From Halobacillus salinarum (GTDB taxonomy: Bacteria > Bacillota > Bacilli > Bacillales > Halobacillaceae), in NCBI RefSeq assembly GCF_022919095.1, contig NZ_CP095073.1:2046001-2110000 (forward strand): a DNA stretch of 64,000 nt, read 5' to 3'. Position numbers and translations under genes: made by a program. The notes beneath the pieces are model-generated. The model was given only the letters and a program-made list of their open reading frames with translations. It was not told the DNA's origin and searched no databases. Position 1 is the stretch's first letter. The number at the start of each line of letters is the position of its first letter. Shown here in pieces: positions 19,455 through 28,798 of this stretch.

Positions 19455-20516
19455 ATGGAACACCAAAAAAACCTCTGGACGAAAAGGCTGACCATTTCCT
19501 TTATCGTACTGCTGTTTCTTTTACTGCTTGCCTGGCTGTTTCCGTACTATGATCATATCCTGGTCATGATCTGTAAAATATTACTGCCTTTTCTGATTGC
19601 CATTGTACTTTCATTATTGCTCCATCCGTTGGTTCGCTTGCTTGAAGATGCAGGGATGAAGCGCAGCTTTGCGATCCTGTTACTGTTTGCTGTGTTTTTC
19701 ACACTCGCTGGCTTTGGGATTTATCGCGGATACCCGAAGTTAATCGAACAGCTGAAATTGCTGAGCGAGCAGCTCCCGCAATTAATGCAGGCTTATCAAG
19801 GGTGGACACAGGAATTTTATGAACAAACGGAGCGTTTTCCTGATGGTATCCATCACCGGCTGGATGGCAGTTTTACAAAGTTTGAAGGCTGGCTGAGCGC
19901 CCGGGTTATGTCTGTAGTTACTGGAATGAGCGGAATTTTTGATTTTATTCTGTTGGTAGCGGTCATTCCGGTGATGACCTTCTATTTCTTAAAGGATGAT
20001 AAAGTTATTTTTCGAGCGTGTATTCAGATTCTGCCAAAGAAATGGCATGATGAAGCACACAGGCTGGGTGGTGAACTAAGTCATTCGCTGGGAGGGTATA
20101 TACGCGGCCAGCTTTTAATAAGTTTATTTGTGGGAGTTCTTGCTTCCATTGGTTTTTGGCTGGCTGGAGTGCCTTATCCGCTGGTATTAGGCATAGTAGC
20201 TGGTATCACAAATATTATTCCTTATTTCGGCCCTTTGCTCGGTGCTGTACCAGCCTCTATCGTTGCTCTGACAGTTTCTGTGAAAACGTTTTTCTTTGCG
20301 CTGATCGCTATTACTGTCATCCAGGTATTAGAAGGGAATCTCTTGTCTCCCTATATCATGGGAAAGAGCATTCATATCCACCCTTTATTAATTATATTTG
20401 CACTGATAGCAGGTGGGGAGCTTGCCGGGATTCCTGGAATGATCTTAGCTGTTCCCGCGCTGACTTGTTTAAAGGCGATTATTCTTGAAGTTAGACGGGG
20501 CCAGCTGGAACATTGA
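19455..20516 (+). CDS. yrrI: AI-2E family transporter-like membrane protein (YrrI)
   Basis: The 353-residue protein belongs to the AI-2E/PerM family of polytopic membrane proteins, whose members include transporters and Na+/H+ antiporter-like proteins. Hydrophobic segments: two near the N-terminus (about 12-30 and 33-55), one at about 65-85, then a long soluble helical stretch (about 90-150), and further segments at about 155-180, 210-260, 265-300 and 305-335. Family hallmarks GYIRGQLLISLFVGVLASIG and NIIPYFGPLLGAVPA are present. ATG 19455 follows AAGGA at a rather long 12 bases, so initiation may depend on the gene just upstream. Position before alaS matches B. subtilis yrrI. Substrate is unknown. 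The alaS promoter overlaps its last codons. Confidence 0.88.
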   Translation: MEHQKNLWTKRLTISFIVLLFLLLLAWLFPYYDHILVMICKILLPFLIAIVLSLLLHPLVRLLEDAGMKRSFAILLLFAVFFTLAGFGIYRGYPKLIEQLKLLSEQLPQLMQAYQGWTQEFYEQTERFPDGIHHRLDGSFTKFEGWLSARVMSVVTGMSGIFDFILLVAVIPVMTFYFLKDDKVIFRACIQILPKKWHDEAHRLGGELSHSLGGYIRGQLLISLFVGVLASIGFWLAGVPYPLVLGIVAGITNIIPYFGPLLGAVPASIVALTVSVKTFFFALIAITVIQVLEGNLLSPYIMGKSIHIHPLLIIFALIAGGELAGIPGMILAVPALTCLKAIILEVRRGQLEH

Positions 20517-20541
20517 CATCGTACTGGCAATTCTCTATAAT
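20513..20541 (+). promoter_or_regulatory. Consensus SigA promoter of the alaS leader
   Basis: TTGACA at 20513-20518 and TATAAT at 20536-20541 with 17 bases spacing: a perfect consensus. The -35 overlaps the yrrI stop codon. Confidence 0.85.
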
Positions 20542-20571
20542 TACCCATATCATGAACTGTATGAACGATTA

Positions 20572-20806
20572 AACACGAAGAAGGAAAAAGTAAGCAGGCA
20601 GGCTTGTATAGAGAGGGGTTTTCATCAGGCTGAAAGAAACCCTATGAGTTCACCTGTTGAAAGCTGGTCCTGAGTGCGGTTAACCCCCGCCGGAGTGGCG
20701 CCACGTTACCGGCGTTATGAGGTGATGGACGTTTACGTCTGTAATCAGGGTGGTACCGCGGATTAAGCTCCCGTCCCTGCCGTTGGCAGGAATGGGGGCT
20801 TTTCTA
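20572..20806 (+). promoter_or_regulatory. T-box riboswitch of alaS, Ala (GCU) specifier
   Basis: The leader shows the loop-E bases AGTA at 20589-20592 and GAA at 20659-20661, then A and the specifier GCT (Ala) at 20663-20665 followed by a purine. CAGG and CCTG flank the loop as the upper helix. The antiterminator box AGGGTGGTACCGCGG is at 20748-20762; its TGGT pairs with ACCA, that is discriminator A73, as expected for tRNA-Ala. The terminator hairpin (AAGCTCCC... with GGGGGCTTTT) ends near 20804. Uncharged tRNA-Ala should therefore turn alaS on. Confidence 0.92.
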
Positions 20807-20841
20807 CGTTTATATAGCTATTATTTAAGGAGGTTTGGAAA

Positions 20842-23478
20842 ATGAAAGAATTAACGTCTGCGGATGTACGACAAATGTTTTTAGACTTTTTCAAAGAAAA
20901 GGGGCACCGTGTAGAGCCGAGTGCATCTCTTGTTCCTCATGAAGATCCTTCATTATTATGGATTAACAGCGGTGTTGCTACATTGAAAAAATACTTTGAT
21001 GGAAGAGTCATTCCCGATAATCCAAGGCTCGTAAATGTCCAAAAGTCTATTCGGACAAATGATATAGAAAACGTTGGATTTACTGCGAGACACCACACTT
21101 TTTTCGAAATGCTCGGCAATTTTTCCATCGGAGATTATTTTAAAAAAGAAGCAATTGAATGGGGCTGGGAGTTTCTAACCAGCAGCAAATGGATTGGATT
21201 TGACTCTGAGAAATTGTCTGTCACCGTCCACCCGGAAGACGATGAAGCTTACACACTGTGGAGAGATACGGTTGGTATTCCAGAAGAACGAATTATCCGC
21301 CTGGAGGAAAATTTCTGGGATATTGGCGAGGGGCCGAGTGGTCCGAATACCGAAATCTTTTATGACCGCGGAGAAAGCTTCGGGAATGATCCGTCTGATC
21401 CTGAACTTTACCCAGGCGGAGAAAACGAGCGTTATTTAGAAATTTGGAACCTCGTTTTTTCACAGTTCAACCATAATCCTGATGATACTTACACTCCGCT
21501 TCCGAAAAAAAATATTGATACAGGTATGGGACTTGAAAGGATTGTAAGTGTTATACAGGAAAAAAGAACAAATTTTGAAACAGATTTGTTTATGCCTATT
21601 ATTAAAGCGACAGAAAGAATGGCAAATGTTCAATATATGGACGATGACAAGAAAGATGTGGCTTTTAAAGTAATTGCAGACCATATGAGAACCGTTACCT
21701 TTGCCGTAGGAGATGGAGCTCTTCCATCTAATGAAGGTCGAGGATACGTGCTGCGCCGCCTGCTGAGACGTGCGGTAAGATATGCGAAACAAATCGGTAT
21801 CGAGGAACCGTTTATGCATAAGCTTGTGCCGGAAGTTTCAAAAATTATGGATGCGTTCTACAGTGAAGTGAGTGAGAAAGAATCCTTTATTCAAAATGTT
21901 ATTAAAACAGAAGAAGAACGCTTTCACGAGACATTAAATGAAGGACTTGCGATTTTATCGACGATTATGAAGCAGGAAACAGAAAAGGGGAGTAATGTTT
22001 TCCCTGGCTCGGAAGTTTTCAGACTGTATGATACTTATGGATTCCCTAAAGAATTAACGGATGAATATGTTTCGGAGGCCGGATTTACAATTGATGAAGA
22101 AGGATTTCAGCGGGAAATGGAGAAACAGAGGGAGAGAGCCCGCCAGGCAAGACAGAAAACAGATTCCATGCAGATCCAGGAAGGCGTTCTTGGCGAAGTA
22201 CATGTAGAGAGCGAATTTATCGGATATGATCAGCTTCAAACTGAGTCAGAAATTGTGGAGCTTATTAAAAATAAAGAAGTTACAGATCAAGCTCAGGAAG
22301 GAGAACATGTTTATTTCTTTTTAGACAAGACGCCTTTTTATGCAGAGAGCGGAGGACAAATAGCAGACAAAGGCTTAATCGAAACGGCTCAAGGCACCAT
22401 AGAAGTGACAAATGTACAAAAAGCACCTAATGGACAGCACATGCATGAAGGAATTGTGCAAAGCGGTGAAATTTTTAAAGGCTCCAAAGCAAAGGCGAAA
22501 GTGGATCATGGTTCTCGCTCCTTTATTGTTAAAAACCATACAGCTACGCATTTGCTTCATCAAGCTTTGAAAGACGTTTTAGGTGAGCATGTCAACCAGG
22601 CTGGCTCCCTTGTAACGGCGGACCGCCTTCGGTTTGACTTTTCACATTTCGGAGCTGTGAGTGAAGAAGAAATGGAACGGATCGAGCGCATAGTTAATGA
22701 AAAAGTTTGGAAGTCCATACCAGTGGTCATTGAATATAACTCGATTGAAGAAGCAAAAAAACGAGGGGCAATGGCTTTATTTGGAGAAAAATATGGGGAT
22801 GTCGTCCGGGTCGTCGAAGTTGGTGATTACAGTTTAGAACTTTGTGGAGGCTGCCACGTAGTGAATACAGCAGAAATCGGACTTTTGAAAATCACTTCAG
22901 AGACAGGAATTGGGGCCGGCACAAGAAGAATAGAAGCTGTAACAGCTAAATCTGCATATACGTATATGAACAACAAAGAAGGACTGCTGAAACAGGCAGG
23001 ACACCTGTTGAAAACGAGACCGGACCGGGTCCCTGAACGCATAGAAGGCTTGTATAAAGAATTAAAAGATTTGCAGCGCGAAAAAGAATCATTAACAGCA
23101 AAGCTTTCCAATCTGGAGGCTTCTTCCATTCTAGATGAAGTAGAAACGGTCAATGGTGTTAAAGTTCTTGCCAAACAAGTCGATGTGAAAGATAAACAGG
23201 CCTTAAGAACAATGATTGATGATTTAAAACAGAGCATCGGTTCAGGGATTATCCTGCTAGCTGCCCCATCAGGGGAAAAAGTCCAGCTTATTGCAGGTGT
23301 TTCCAAGGATTTAGTAGAAAAGGGTTACCATGCTGGAAATCTGATTAAAGAAGCTGCTACCCGCTGTGGAGGCGGAGGAGGCGGCCGTCCGGACATGGCC
23401 CAGGCTGGAGGAAAGGATGCTGCAAAGATACCGGAGGCATTAAATTATGCAAAAGAATACGTCAGCGAAAACTCCTAG
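20842..23478 (+). CDS. alaS: Alanine--tRNA ligase
   Basis: AlaS charges tRNA-Ala and hydrolyses mischarged Ser- or Gly-tRNA-Ala. The 878-residue length equals the B. subtilis enzyme. The class II core (about 1-260) contains [18 protein letters not shown] and the motif [10 protein letters not shown]; the tRNA-recognition helices follow; the editing domain has the metal-binding HTATHLLH (about 565-572) and CGGCHV (about 670-675), so proofreading should be intact. A C-terminal glycine-rich segment ([15 protein letters not shown], near 850-865) is the C-Ala domain signature. ATG 20842 follows AAGGAGG. Expression is controlled by the T-box just upstream. Confidence 0.97.
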   Translation: MKELTSADVRQMFLDFFKEKGHRVEPSASLVPHEDPSLLWINSGVATLKKYFDGRVIPDNPRLVNVQKSIRTNDIENVGFTARHHTFFEMLGNFSIGDYFKKEAIEWGWEFLTSSKWIGFDSEKLSVTVHPEDDEAYTLWRDTVGIPEERIIRLEENFWDIGEGPSGPNTEIFYDRGESFGNDPSDPELYPGGENERYLEIWNLVFSQFNHNPDDTYTPLPKKNIDTGMGLERIVSVIQEKRTNFETDLFMPIIKATERMANVQYMDDDKKDVAFKVIADHMRTVTFAVGDGALPSNEGRGYVLRRLLRRAVRYAKQIGIEEPFMHKLVPEVSKIMDAFYSEVSEKESFIQNVIKTEEERFHETLNEGLAILSTIMKQETEKGSNVFPGSEVFRLYDTYGFPKELTDEYVSEAGFTIDEEGFQREMEKQRERARQARQKTDSMQIQEGVLGEVHVESEFIGYDQLQTESEIVELIKNKEVTDQAQEGEHVYFFLDKTPFYAESGGQIADKGLIETAQGTIEVTNVQKAPNGQHMHEGIVQSGEIFKGSKAKAKVDHGSRSFIVKNHTATHLLHQALKDVLGEHVNQAGSLVTADRLRFDFSHFGAVSEEEMERIERIVNEKVWKSIPVVIEYNSIEEAKKRGAMALFGEKYGDVVRVVEVGDYSLELCGGCHVVNTAEIGLLKITSETGIGAGTRRIEAVTAKSAYTYMNNKEGLLKQAGHLLKTRPDRVPERIEGLYKELKDLQREKESLTAKLSNLEASSILDEVETVNGVKVLAKQVDVKDKQALRTMIDDLKQSIGSGIILLAAPSGEKVQLIAGVSKDLVEKGYHAGNLIKEAATRCGGGGGGRPDMAQAGGKDAAKIPEALNYAKEYVSENS

Positions 23479-23541
23479 TTTTTCCTCAGGCCCAATTAGG
23501 TATATAATGAAGTAAAGACTAAGAGATGCGAGGTGACTGTA

Positions 23542-23814
23542 ATGAGCTCAATGGACAAAACAATGAGATTTAACTTCTCAGACGAACCTTTTGAACAAGA
23601 CGTCCGCTCTGTGCTATTGTCTGTACACAGCGCTCTGCAAGAAAAAGGATACAATCCTATTAACCAGATTGTCGGTTACTTGCTTTCCGGAGATCCTGCT
23701 TATATTCCACGTCATCAAGATGCCAGGAATTTAATTCGCAAGCTGGAACGGGACGAATTGATTGAGGAATTAGTGAAATTTTATCTAGAAGAGAATAAAG
23801 AGGGCGTTGAATGA
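23542..23814 (+). CDS. ireB: IreB family regulatory phosphoprotein
   Basis: IreB (YrzL in B. subtilis) is a small cytoplasmic protein; in Enterococcus faecalis it is phosphorylated by the Ser/Thr kinase IreK and negatively controls cephalosporin resistance. The 90-residue product begins [16 protein letters not shown] and has the family core [18 protein letters not shown] and [18 protein letters not shown]. The threonine near the N-terminus (DKTMRF) is the kind of site phosphorylated in the Enterococcus protein. ATG 23542 follows GAGGTGA; an in-frame GTG at 23533 overlaps the ribosome site. The stop overlaps ruvX by four bases. A TATAAT at 23503 hints at a local promoter with a poor -35. Confidence 0.93.
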   Translation: MSSMDKTMRFNFSDEPFEQDVRSVLLSVHSALQEKGYNPINQIVGYLLSGDPAYIPRHQDARNLIRKLERDELIEELVKFYLEENKEGVE

Positions 23815-24227
23815 AAAAGATAGGCCTGGATGTAGGCGAAAAGACAATCGGCATCGCCATATCTGATGCCCTTGGATGGACTGCCCAAGGGATAAAGACT
23901 CTCTATTGGGAAGAACCTGATTATGGTACTGCGGAGCAGCCATTGCGGGAAATTATTCAGGCAAATGAGGTCACGGAAGCTGTAGTTGGTTTTCCTAAGA
24001 ATATGAACGGCACGATTGGCCCAAGGGGAGAGGCGAGTCAGGATTTCGCTGCATGGCTTGAAAAAGAATTTAACATGCCGGTCCAATTATGGGACGAGCG
24101 GCTGACCACAATGGCTGCAGAACGCGTATTAATCGACGCAGATGTCAGCCGTAAAAAAAGAAAGAAAGTCATTGATAAAATGGCGGCTGTCATGATCCTG
24201 CAAAGTTATTTAGATGCAAACAAATAA
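23811..24227 (+). CDS. ruvX: Putative Holliday junction resolvase / pre-16S rRNA nuclease (YqgF family)
   Basis: This 138-residue RNase H-fold protein (YrrK in B. subtilis) belongs to the YqgF family. The family is annotated as a Holliday junction resolvase and in E. coli is linked to maturation of the 16S rRNA 5' end. The N-terminal [15 protein letters not shown] (about 4-18) carries the first catalytic Asp; the central [10 protein letters not shown] (about 58-67) and the C-terminal [13 protein letters not shown] (about 94-106) carry the further acidic residues; [14 protein letters not shown] is typical at the end. ATG 23811 overlaps the ireB stop (ATGA), so translation is coupled. Confidence 0.93.
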   Translation: MKKIGLDVGEKTIGIAISDALGWTAQGIKTLYWEEPDYGTAEQPLREIIQANEVTEAVVGFPKNMNGTIGPRGEASQDFAAWLEKEFNMPVQLWDERLTTMAAERVLIDADVSRKKRKKVIDKMAAVMILQSYLDANK

Positions 24228-24240
24228 AGGAGGCTTATCA

Positions 24241-24525
24241 ATGGCTTTAGAAAAAGAGGAACGCATTGTTATACCTGATGAAAATGGGGAAGAACATTTA
24301 TTTGAAGTGCTGTTCACTTTTGATGTAGATCAGACTGGCCAGTCTTACATCGCAGTCGTTCCCGCAGAACAAAAGGAAGGCGATGAAGTAGAAGTGTTTG
24401 CTTTTCGTTATGAGGAAAAAGGGAACGAAGAAGACGATCTGGCACTCTTTCAAATTGAATCTGAAGAAGAGTGGGATATGGTGGAAGAAATGCTCAATAC
24501 ATTAACGGATGAGGATTTAGCCTAA
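24241..24525 (+). CDS. yrzB: DUF1292 protein YrzB
   Basis: A 94-residue, very acidic cytoplasmic protein of the DUF1292 family, which is widespread in Firmicutes next to ireB and ruvX. It begins MALEKEERIVIPDENGEEHLF and has the YIAVVPAEQKEG and AFRYEEKG segments of that family. No catalytic motif is visible and the function is not known. ATG 24241 has AAAGGAGG upstream; an earlier in-frame ATG lies inside ruvX without a ribosome site. The conserved order ireB-ruvX-yrzB suggests one operon and perhaps a shared role. A terminator follows. Confidence 0.92.
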   Translation: MALEKEERIVIPDENGEEHLFEVLFTFDVDQTGQSYIAVVPAEQKEGDEVEVFAFRYEEKGNEEDDLALFQIESEEEWDMVEEMLNTLTDEDLA

Positions 24526-24546
24526 TTAAATTCCATGGAACAAAAA

Positions 24547-24576
24547 ACCTGCAGCTACAGCTGCAGGTTTTTTTTC
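24547..24576 (+). terminator. Terminator after yrzB
   Basis: ACCTGCAGC and GCTGCAGGT pair around TACA and are followed by eight T. It closes the alaS-ireB-ruvX-yrzB group. Confidence 0.88.
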
Positions 24577-24725
24577 TGATCGTCCCGCACACATTGTTAG
24601 AGGAGATTCTTTGATAATTTCTAAGGTGTGTAAAAATAAGGAAAGTTATGTAGGAAATTGTTGAAATCCGTAGAAAGCAGTGAACTTTTTATAGTATAAT
24701 AAACCGGATGGAAGGAGGAAGTTTG

Positions 24726-25847
24726 TTGTCTGATTCGAATTTTAAGAAGAAGTATAAAGAGCGTGTCCGAAAGCGTTCATCTGAAGCCAATACGGTTAGA
24801 AAGATTGTCGCGATCGTATTGACTACGCTCATAGTAATCATCGTTGTCGGAGGTCTTTCAGGCTTTTTATATGTTAAATCCGCTCTGAAACCAGTAGACT
24901 CGGATGATAACAGCCAAAAACATGTGAAAATCCCGTTAGGTTCTTCAACGTCCCAAATTGCCAGCATTCTGGAGAAAAATGAAATTATTAAAAATGACCT
25001 TATATTTAGGTTTTATACTAAATTTAATAATGAATCAGGGTTCCAGGCAGGGGATTACCAATTTACATCTTCCATGACCCTGGATGAAATCATTTCCTCC
25101 CTGCAGGAGGGACAGCTTATGAAGAAGGCTGTTGCTAAAGTAACCATTCCTGAAGGGAAAACTGTGGAACAGATCGCTGAAATTTATGCAGACGAGTTTA
25201 ATAACATTACAAAAAAACAATTCATGGATAAAGTGACAGACAAAAAATACGTCCAGCAATTGATAAAAGCCCATCCCGAATTGTTAAGTGACAAAATATT
25301 AAATAAGAACATTAAAGTGCCGTTGGAAGGGTATCTGTTTGCCGCTACTTATCCTTTCTATGTGAGTGATCCGAGCATCGATCAAATCATTGAATCCATG
25401 CTGAAGAAAAGCGAAACTGTTATTCTTCCTTATAAGAAAGGGTTTGCTAAGCAAGACCTTTCCATTCACGAAGGGGTGACGATGGCTTCTTTAGTAGAAA
25501 ATGAAGCTACCACAGCCAAAGAACGTAAGAAGATTGCTGAAGTATTTTATAACCGAATGGATGAAGACATGCGTCTTCAAACAGATCCAACAGTTCTCTA
25601 TGCAATGGGGAAATGGAAAGAAAAAGTATTGTCTAAGGATTTAAAAGTAGATTCTCCTTATAATACCTATCAAATTAAGGGACTCCCGGCCGGCCCGATT
25701 TCGAATTTCCACACGAATTCTTTAGAAGCTGTGGCTAATCCTGACGATAACGATTTTCTTTACTTTCTTGCTGACAGTGATGGAAATGTCCATTATGCCA
25801 AGACTTTAAAAAAACATAATGAATTTAAGAAGAAGTATATTAAATAA
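24726..25847 (+). CDS. mltG: Endolytic murein transglycosylase MltG
   Basis: MltG cleaves nascent glycan strands at the membrane and is thought to terminate peptidoglycan polymerisation. A cytoplasmic basic N-terminus (FKKKYKERVRKR) precedes one membrane segment (IVAIVLTTLIVIIVVGGLSGFL, about 27-48), a LysM-like region (about 70-140, IPLGSSTSQIASILEKNEII), and the YceG catalytic domain with the glutamate in ASLVENEATTAKERKKIAEVF and QTDPTVLYA. Start choice: AGGAGG at 24713-24718 is 7 bases before TTG 24726. The in-frame ATG at 24708 precedes that site and is unlikely. From TTG 24726 the product has 373 residues. It corresponds to yrrL. Confidence 0.92.
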   Translation: MSDSNFKKKYKERVRKRSSEANTVRKIVAIVLTTLIVIIVVGGLSGFLYVKSALKPVDSDDNSQKHVKIPLGSSTSQIASILEKNEIIKNDLIFRFYTKFNNESGFQAGDYQFTSSMTLDEIISSLQEGQLMKKAVAKVTIPEGKTVEQIAEIYADEFNNITKKQFMDKVTDKKYVQQLIKAHPELLSDKILNKNIKVPLEGYLFAATYPFYVSDPSIDQIIESMLKKSETVILPYKKGFAKQDLSIHEGVTMASLVENEATTAKERKKIAEVFYNRMDEDMRLQTDPTVLYAMGKWKEKVLSKDLKVDSPYNTYQIKGLPAGPISNFHTNSLEAVANPDDNDFLYFLADSDGNVHYAKTLKKHNEFKKKYIK

Positions 25848-25856
25848 TTTTCAATT

Positions 25857-25890
25857 AGGAATGCGAGAATTCTCGCATTCCTGCTTTTTT
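25857..25890 (+). terminator. Palindromic terminator after mltG
   Basis: A perfect 26-base palindrome, AGGAATGCGAGAA joined to TTCTCGCATTCCT, is followed by GCTTTTTT. It lies 9 bases after the mltG stop. Confidence 0.85.
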
Positions 25891-25944
25891 ATATGTTAAA
25901 ATATTATGGTTGTAACTATCGATGTGGGAAAGGTCGATTTATTG

Positions 25945-26583
25945 ATGGACAATACTGCTTACTTACAGGCAATGATCTCAGAACCTTCAATAGAAGTAAA
26001 ACGAATGGAAGAATATGCTGAGGAGAACCGTATTCCTATTATGGAACCTCTAGGTATTGATTTCCTGATGCAGATGGTGCGGTTGAAACAGCCGGAAAGA
26101 ATACTTGAAATTGGTACGGCGATTGGCTATTCAGCTTTGCGTATGCTCGAAGCGTATCCAAAGAGCCAAATCGTAAGTGTAGAAAGAGATTCAGTCAGGT
26201 TTAAAGAAGCTCAAGCTAACATAGCTAAGCTTGGAGCTGAACCTAACATTCATCTAATTCAAGGAGACGCACTGGATGTAGTTCCTGAAGTAGAAGAAAA
26301 GGGCCCTTTTGATCTGCTCTTTATTGATGCAGCCAAAGGAAAGTATGAAGAATTCTTTCATTTATATGCCCCGTTTGTATCAGATGATGGGATGATCCTA
26401 TCTGACAATGTACTATTTAAAGGATATGTCGCAAACCGTGAACAAGCGCCGGAGCGATTAGGAAAAATAGCAGCTAAGATTGATGAATTTAATCAGCGGC
26501 TAATCCGCCATCCTGATTATAATACGACGATTGTTCCTGTCGGAGACGGAGTTGCCGTAACGATAAAAAATAAGAAATCATAA
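25945..26583 (+). CDS. trmR: tRNA 5-hydroxyuridine methyltransferase TrmR (YrrM)
   Basis: A class I SAM-dependent O-methyltransferase of the catechol-O-methyltransferase type. B. subtilis YrrM (TrmR) methylates 5-hydroxyuridine at wobble position 34 to mo5U. The 212-residue product has the SAM motif [15 protein letters not shown] (about 53-67), [14 protein letters not shown] and the metal-site region [14 protein letters not shown], then [11 protein letters not shown]. Start: ATG 25945, with GGAAAGG about 10 bases upstream; the in-frame ATG at 25906 has no ribosome site. In B. subtilis it is followed by yrrN-yrrO, whose products make its substrate; here udk follows directly. Confidence 0.88.
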   Translation: MDNTAYLQAMISEPSIEVKRMEEYAEENRIPIMEPLGIDFLMQMVRLKQPERILEIGTAIGYSALRMLEAYPKSQIVSVERDSVRFKEAQANIAKLGAEPNIHLIQGDALDVVPEVEEKGPFDLLFIDAAKGKYEEFFHLYAPFVSDDGMILSDNVLFKGYVANREQAPERLGKIAAKIDEFNQRLIRHPDYNTTIVPVGDGVAVTIKNKKS

Positions 26584-26621
26584 AGAGAGAACCTCTAAGG
26601 ATGAAAGGAGCAGTCCATAGC

Positions 26622-27266
26622 ATGACTGATAAACCCGTAGTAATAGGAGTAGCTGGAGGTACTGGCTCCGGTAAAACAAGTGTTACCCGTTCTATTATCC
26701 AGCGATTCGCCGATAAAACGATATTAATGCTGGAGCAGGATTATTACTATAAAGACCAAAGCGAGCTTCCTTTTGAAGAAAGACTGCAAACCAATTATGA
26801 TCACCCGCTTGCTTTTGATAATGATTTACTCATTGACCACTTAAACAATTTGATCAATGAAAAATCGGTTGAAAAACCTGTGTATGATTATAAGATGCAT
26901 ACCCGTTCTAATGAGACGGTCCGGGTAGAACCAAAAGAAGTAATCATTGTAGAAGGAATACTGGTTCTTGAAGATGAGCGGCTGAGAGATTTAATGGACA
27001 TTAAAGTATTTGTTGATACCGATGCCGATGTACGAATTATCCGTAGAATGATGAGGGATATTAACGAGCGGGGACGTTCACTTGATTCGGTAATAGAACA
27101 ATATATCAACGTTGTCCGCCCCATGCACCTTCAATTTGTTGAGCCGACAAAACGCTATGCGGACATCATTATCCCTGAAGGCGGACAAAACCACGTAGCG
27201 ATTGATCTAATGGCGACAAAGATCCAAACAGTACTAAGAGAAAAAGGACAGTCGGTTAGTAAATAA
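26622..27266 (+). CDS. udk: Uridine kinase
   Basis: Udk phosphorylates uridine and cytidine with GTP or ATP in pyrimidine salvage. The 214-residue product has the P-loop [12 protein letters not shown] (about 9-20), the substrate region [17 protein letters not shown] and [13 protein letters not shown], and the lid-type sequence [13 protein letters not shown]. The C-terminal [11 protein letters not shown] helix is typical. ATG 26622 follows AAAGGAG by 11 bases; the earlier in-frame ATG at 26601 has no spaced ribosome site. It lies 38 bases after trmR and leads into greA, as in B. subtilis except that yrrN and yrrO are missing between. Confidence 0.95.
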   Translation: MTDKPVVIGVAGGTGSGKTSVTRSIIQRFADKTILMLEQDYYYKDQSELPFEERLQTNYDHPLAFDNDLLIDHLNNLINEKSVEKPVYDYKMHTRSNETVRVEPKEVIIVEGILVLEDERLRDLMDIKVFVDTDADVRIIRRMMRDINERGRSLDSVIEQYINVVRPMHLQFVEPTKRYADIIIPEGGQNHVAIDLMATKIQTVLREKGQSVSK

Positions 27267-27271
27267 AATAG

Positions 27272-27300
27272 TTGAAAAGTTATAAAAAATCTGGCATAGT
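27272..27300 (+). promoter_or_regulatory. Possible SigA promoter of greA
   Basis: TTGAAA at 27272-27277 and CATAGT at 27295-27300 are 17 bases apart in the 166-base gap between udk and greA. The match is moderate. Confidence 0.35.
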
Positions 27301-27432
27301 TTGGGATAGTAGTTCTAGAGAACTGAAATATGCGATACAGTATAGTAACTATCTAATGGGCGTACTTTATGTACCGCTCATTTCCTTATATTGGGAATTT
27401 TATTTTGGTGGAACCAAAGGAGTGTTGGAAGA

Positions 27433-27909
27433 ATGGCAGAGGAAAAAAGTTATTACATGACTGAAGAAGGTAAACAGAAATTAGAGGATGAGCTGCACCA
27501 TCTAAAAACAGAAAAAAGAAAAGAAGTAGTAGAAAGAATTAAAATTGCAAGAGGCTTCGGAGATCTTTCTGAAAACTCCGAGTATGATGCTGCTAAAGAC
27601 GAACAAGCTTTTGTAGAAGCACGCATTACTCAAGTAGAGAATATGATCCGGAATGCAGTCATTATTGAAAATGATAATGATAATCCTGATACAGTATCCC
27701 TTGGTAAGTCCGTTACATTTCAAGAGCTCCCTGATGGAGATGAAGAAACCTATAAAATTGTTGGGAGTGCTGAAGCAGATCCATTTGAGGGGAAAATCTC
27801 CAACGATTCTCCTATGGCTCAGAGCTTGATTGGACATGTAGTAGGCGATGAAGTAACAGTTGCCACACCAGGTGGCGAAATCGATGTAAAAATTATTACA
27901 GTGGACTAA
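27433..27909 (+). CDS. greA: Transcription elongation factor GreA
   Basis: GreA enters the secondary channel of RNA polymerase and stimulates cleavage of backtracked RNA. The 158-residue product has the N-terminal coiled-coil (about 1-75) with the tip acidic residues in [19 protein letters not shown] (about 39-57), and the C-terminal FKBP-like domain with [17 protein letters not shown] and [16 protein letters not shown] 27433 begins [24 protein letters not shown] lies 11 bases upstream. Longer in-frame starts upstream do not match GreA. A terminator follows 12 bases after the stop. Confidence 0.96.
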   Translation: MAEEKSYYMTEEGKQKLEDELHHLKTEKRKEVVERIKIARGFGDLSENSEYDAAKDEQAFVEARITQVENMIRNAVIIENDNDNPDTVSLGKSVTFQELPDGDEETYKIVGSAEADPFEGKISNDSPMAQSLIGHVVGDEVTVATPGGEIDVKIITVD

Positions 27910-27920
27910 AGATACAAGGG

Positions 27921-27947
27921 AGACAGGGTGATACCCTGTCTTTTTCT
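27921..27947 (+). terminator. Terminator after greA
   Basis: GACAGGGT and ACCCTGTC pair around a short GAT-containing loop and are followed by TTTTTCT. Confidence 0.85.
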
Positions 27948-27983
27948 CTATTGTAATCTCATCTTTTGGGTACAATGGATGGA

Positions 27984-28012
27984 TTGGTAGTAAACGGCTA
28001 TTCGTGTATAAT
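27984..28012 (+). promoter_or_regulatory. Predicted SigA promoter of yrrS
   Basis: TTGGTA at 27984-27989 and TATAAT at 28007-28012 are 17 bases apart, 28 bases upstream of the yrrS start and after the greA terminator. Confidence 0.65.
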
Positions 28013-28039
28013 ATGATCGAGCAAAAGGAGGTAAAAACG

Positions 28040-28765
28040 ATGTCAAAACAGAAACCATCGTCTTCCCGTTCGAACCGAATGGAAAAGAGAAAAAAAAGCA
28101 ATCGCTTTTTTCAAATTCTCGTTGGCATAGCCGGACTTGTTTTCGTTGTGCTGGTTGCCGTTGTATTTATTAATTGGGATGGGGCACCAGGTTCAGCTGA
28201 ACAATCCGATCAACAAATCAGTATGAATGATGATCAGTCTTCCGATCAAAGCAAAGATCAGTCTTCAGAAAATGAGTCCAGCAGTGATAAGAACCAGGAT
28301 TCTAAAGACAATCAGTCTTCAAGTGAAGACCAGTCGTCATCCTCAGAAGAAAATAAAGATCAAGATAAAAAGGAACAAGACAAAGAAGATAAAAGCAAAG
28401 AAAAAGATGAAGACAAAAATAAAACCGTCGAAAAATCTGACGATAAAAATGTGAAAAAAGTGATTAAAAAGGACTGGGAACCGGTAGCAACGAAACAAGA
28501 TTTGAATGGAAAGCATTCGATTAACTGGTCTGACAATCAGTCAGAAGATTGGCAGGAACTTCTGCGGGCTGTAAGCAAAGCTACAGGTATCAGCACAGGT
28601 AATATGACTACTTGGTGGGTGGACGGCAAAGGGTCGCAGCAAGCTGTTGCTACTGTTTCCGATAAATCACAGAAAAACACGTACCGCGTCCACGTAAAGT
28701 GGGTAGACGGTCAAGGCTATAAGCCCACGAAAGTGGAAGAACTCAAAGAAAATAAATATAATTGA
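28040..28765 (+). CDS. yrrS: YrrS family (DUF1510) membrane-anchored protein
   Basis: The 241-residue protein has a short basic cytoplasmic N-terminus (NRMEKRKKSNRFF), one membrane segment (IGIAGLVFVVLVAVVFI-like, about 26-46), a long low-complexity extracytoplasmic linker of Ser, Asp, Lys, Glu and Gln (about 55-145), and a C-terminal globular DUF1510 domain (about 150-240: KDWEPVATKQD, TTWWVDGKGSQQAVATVSD, YRVHVKWVDGQGYKPTKVEEL). B. subtilis YrrS is encoded just upstream of the yrrT-mtnN group and forms one unit with the penicillin-binding protein gene pbpI in that species; a wall role is therefore plausible but not shown. ATG 28040 follows AAAGGAGG. mtnN starts 33 bases later. Confidence 0.88.
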   Translation: MSKQKPSSSRSNRMEKRKKSNRFFQILVGIAGLVFVVLVAVVFINWDGAPGSAEQSDQQISMNDDQSSDQSKDQSSENESSSDKNQDSKDNQSSSEDQSSSSEENKDQDKKEQDKEDKSKEKDEDKNKTVEKSDDKNVKKVIKKDWEPVATKQDLNGKHSINWSDNQSEDWQELLRAVSKATGISTGNMTTWWVDGKGSQQAVATVSDKSQKNTYRVHVKWVDGQGYKPTKVEELKENKYN

Positions 28766-28798
28766 TCAATAGAAATAGAACGAGGAAGGAAGTATGGC

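Noticed and set aside
28200-28450. Possible repeat array in the Ser/Asp/Lys/Gln-rich part of yrrS
   Set aside because: Low-complexity coding sequence of a membrane-anchored linker, without regular unit or spacer. Not a CRISPR array.
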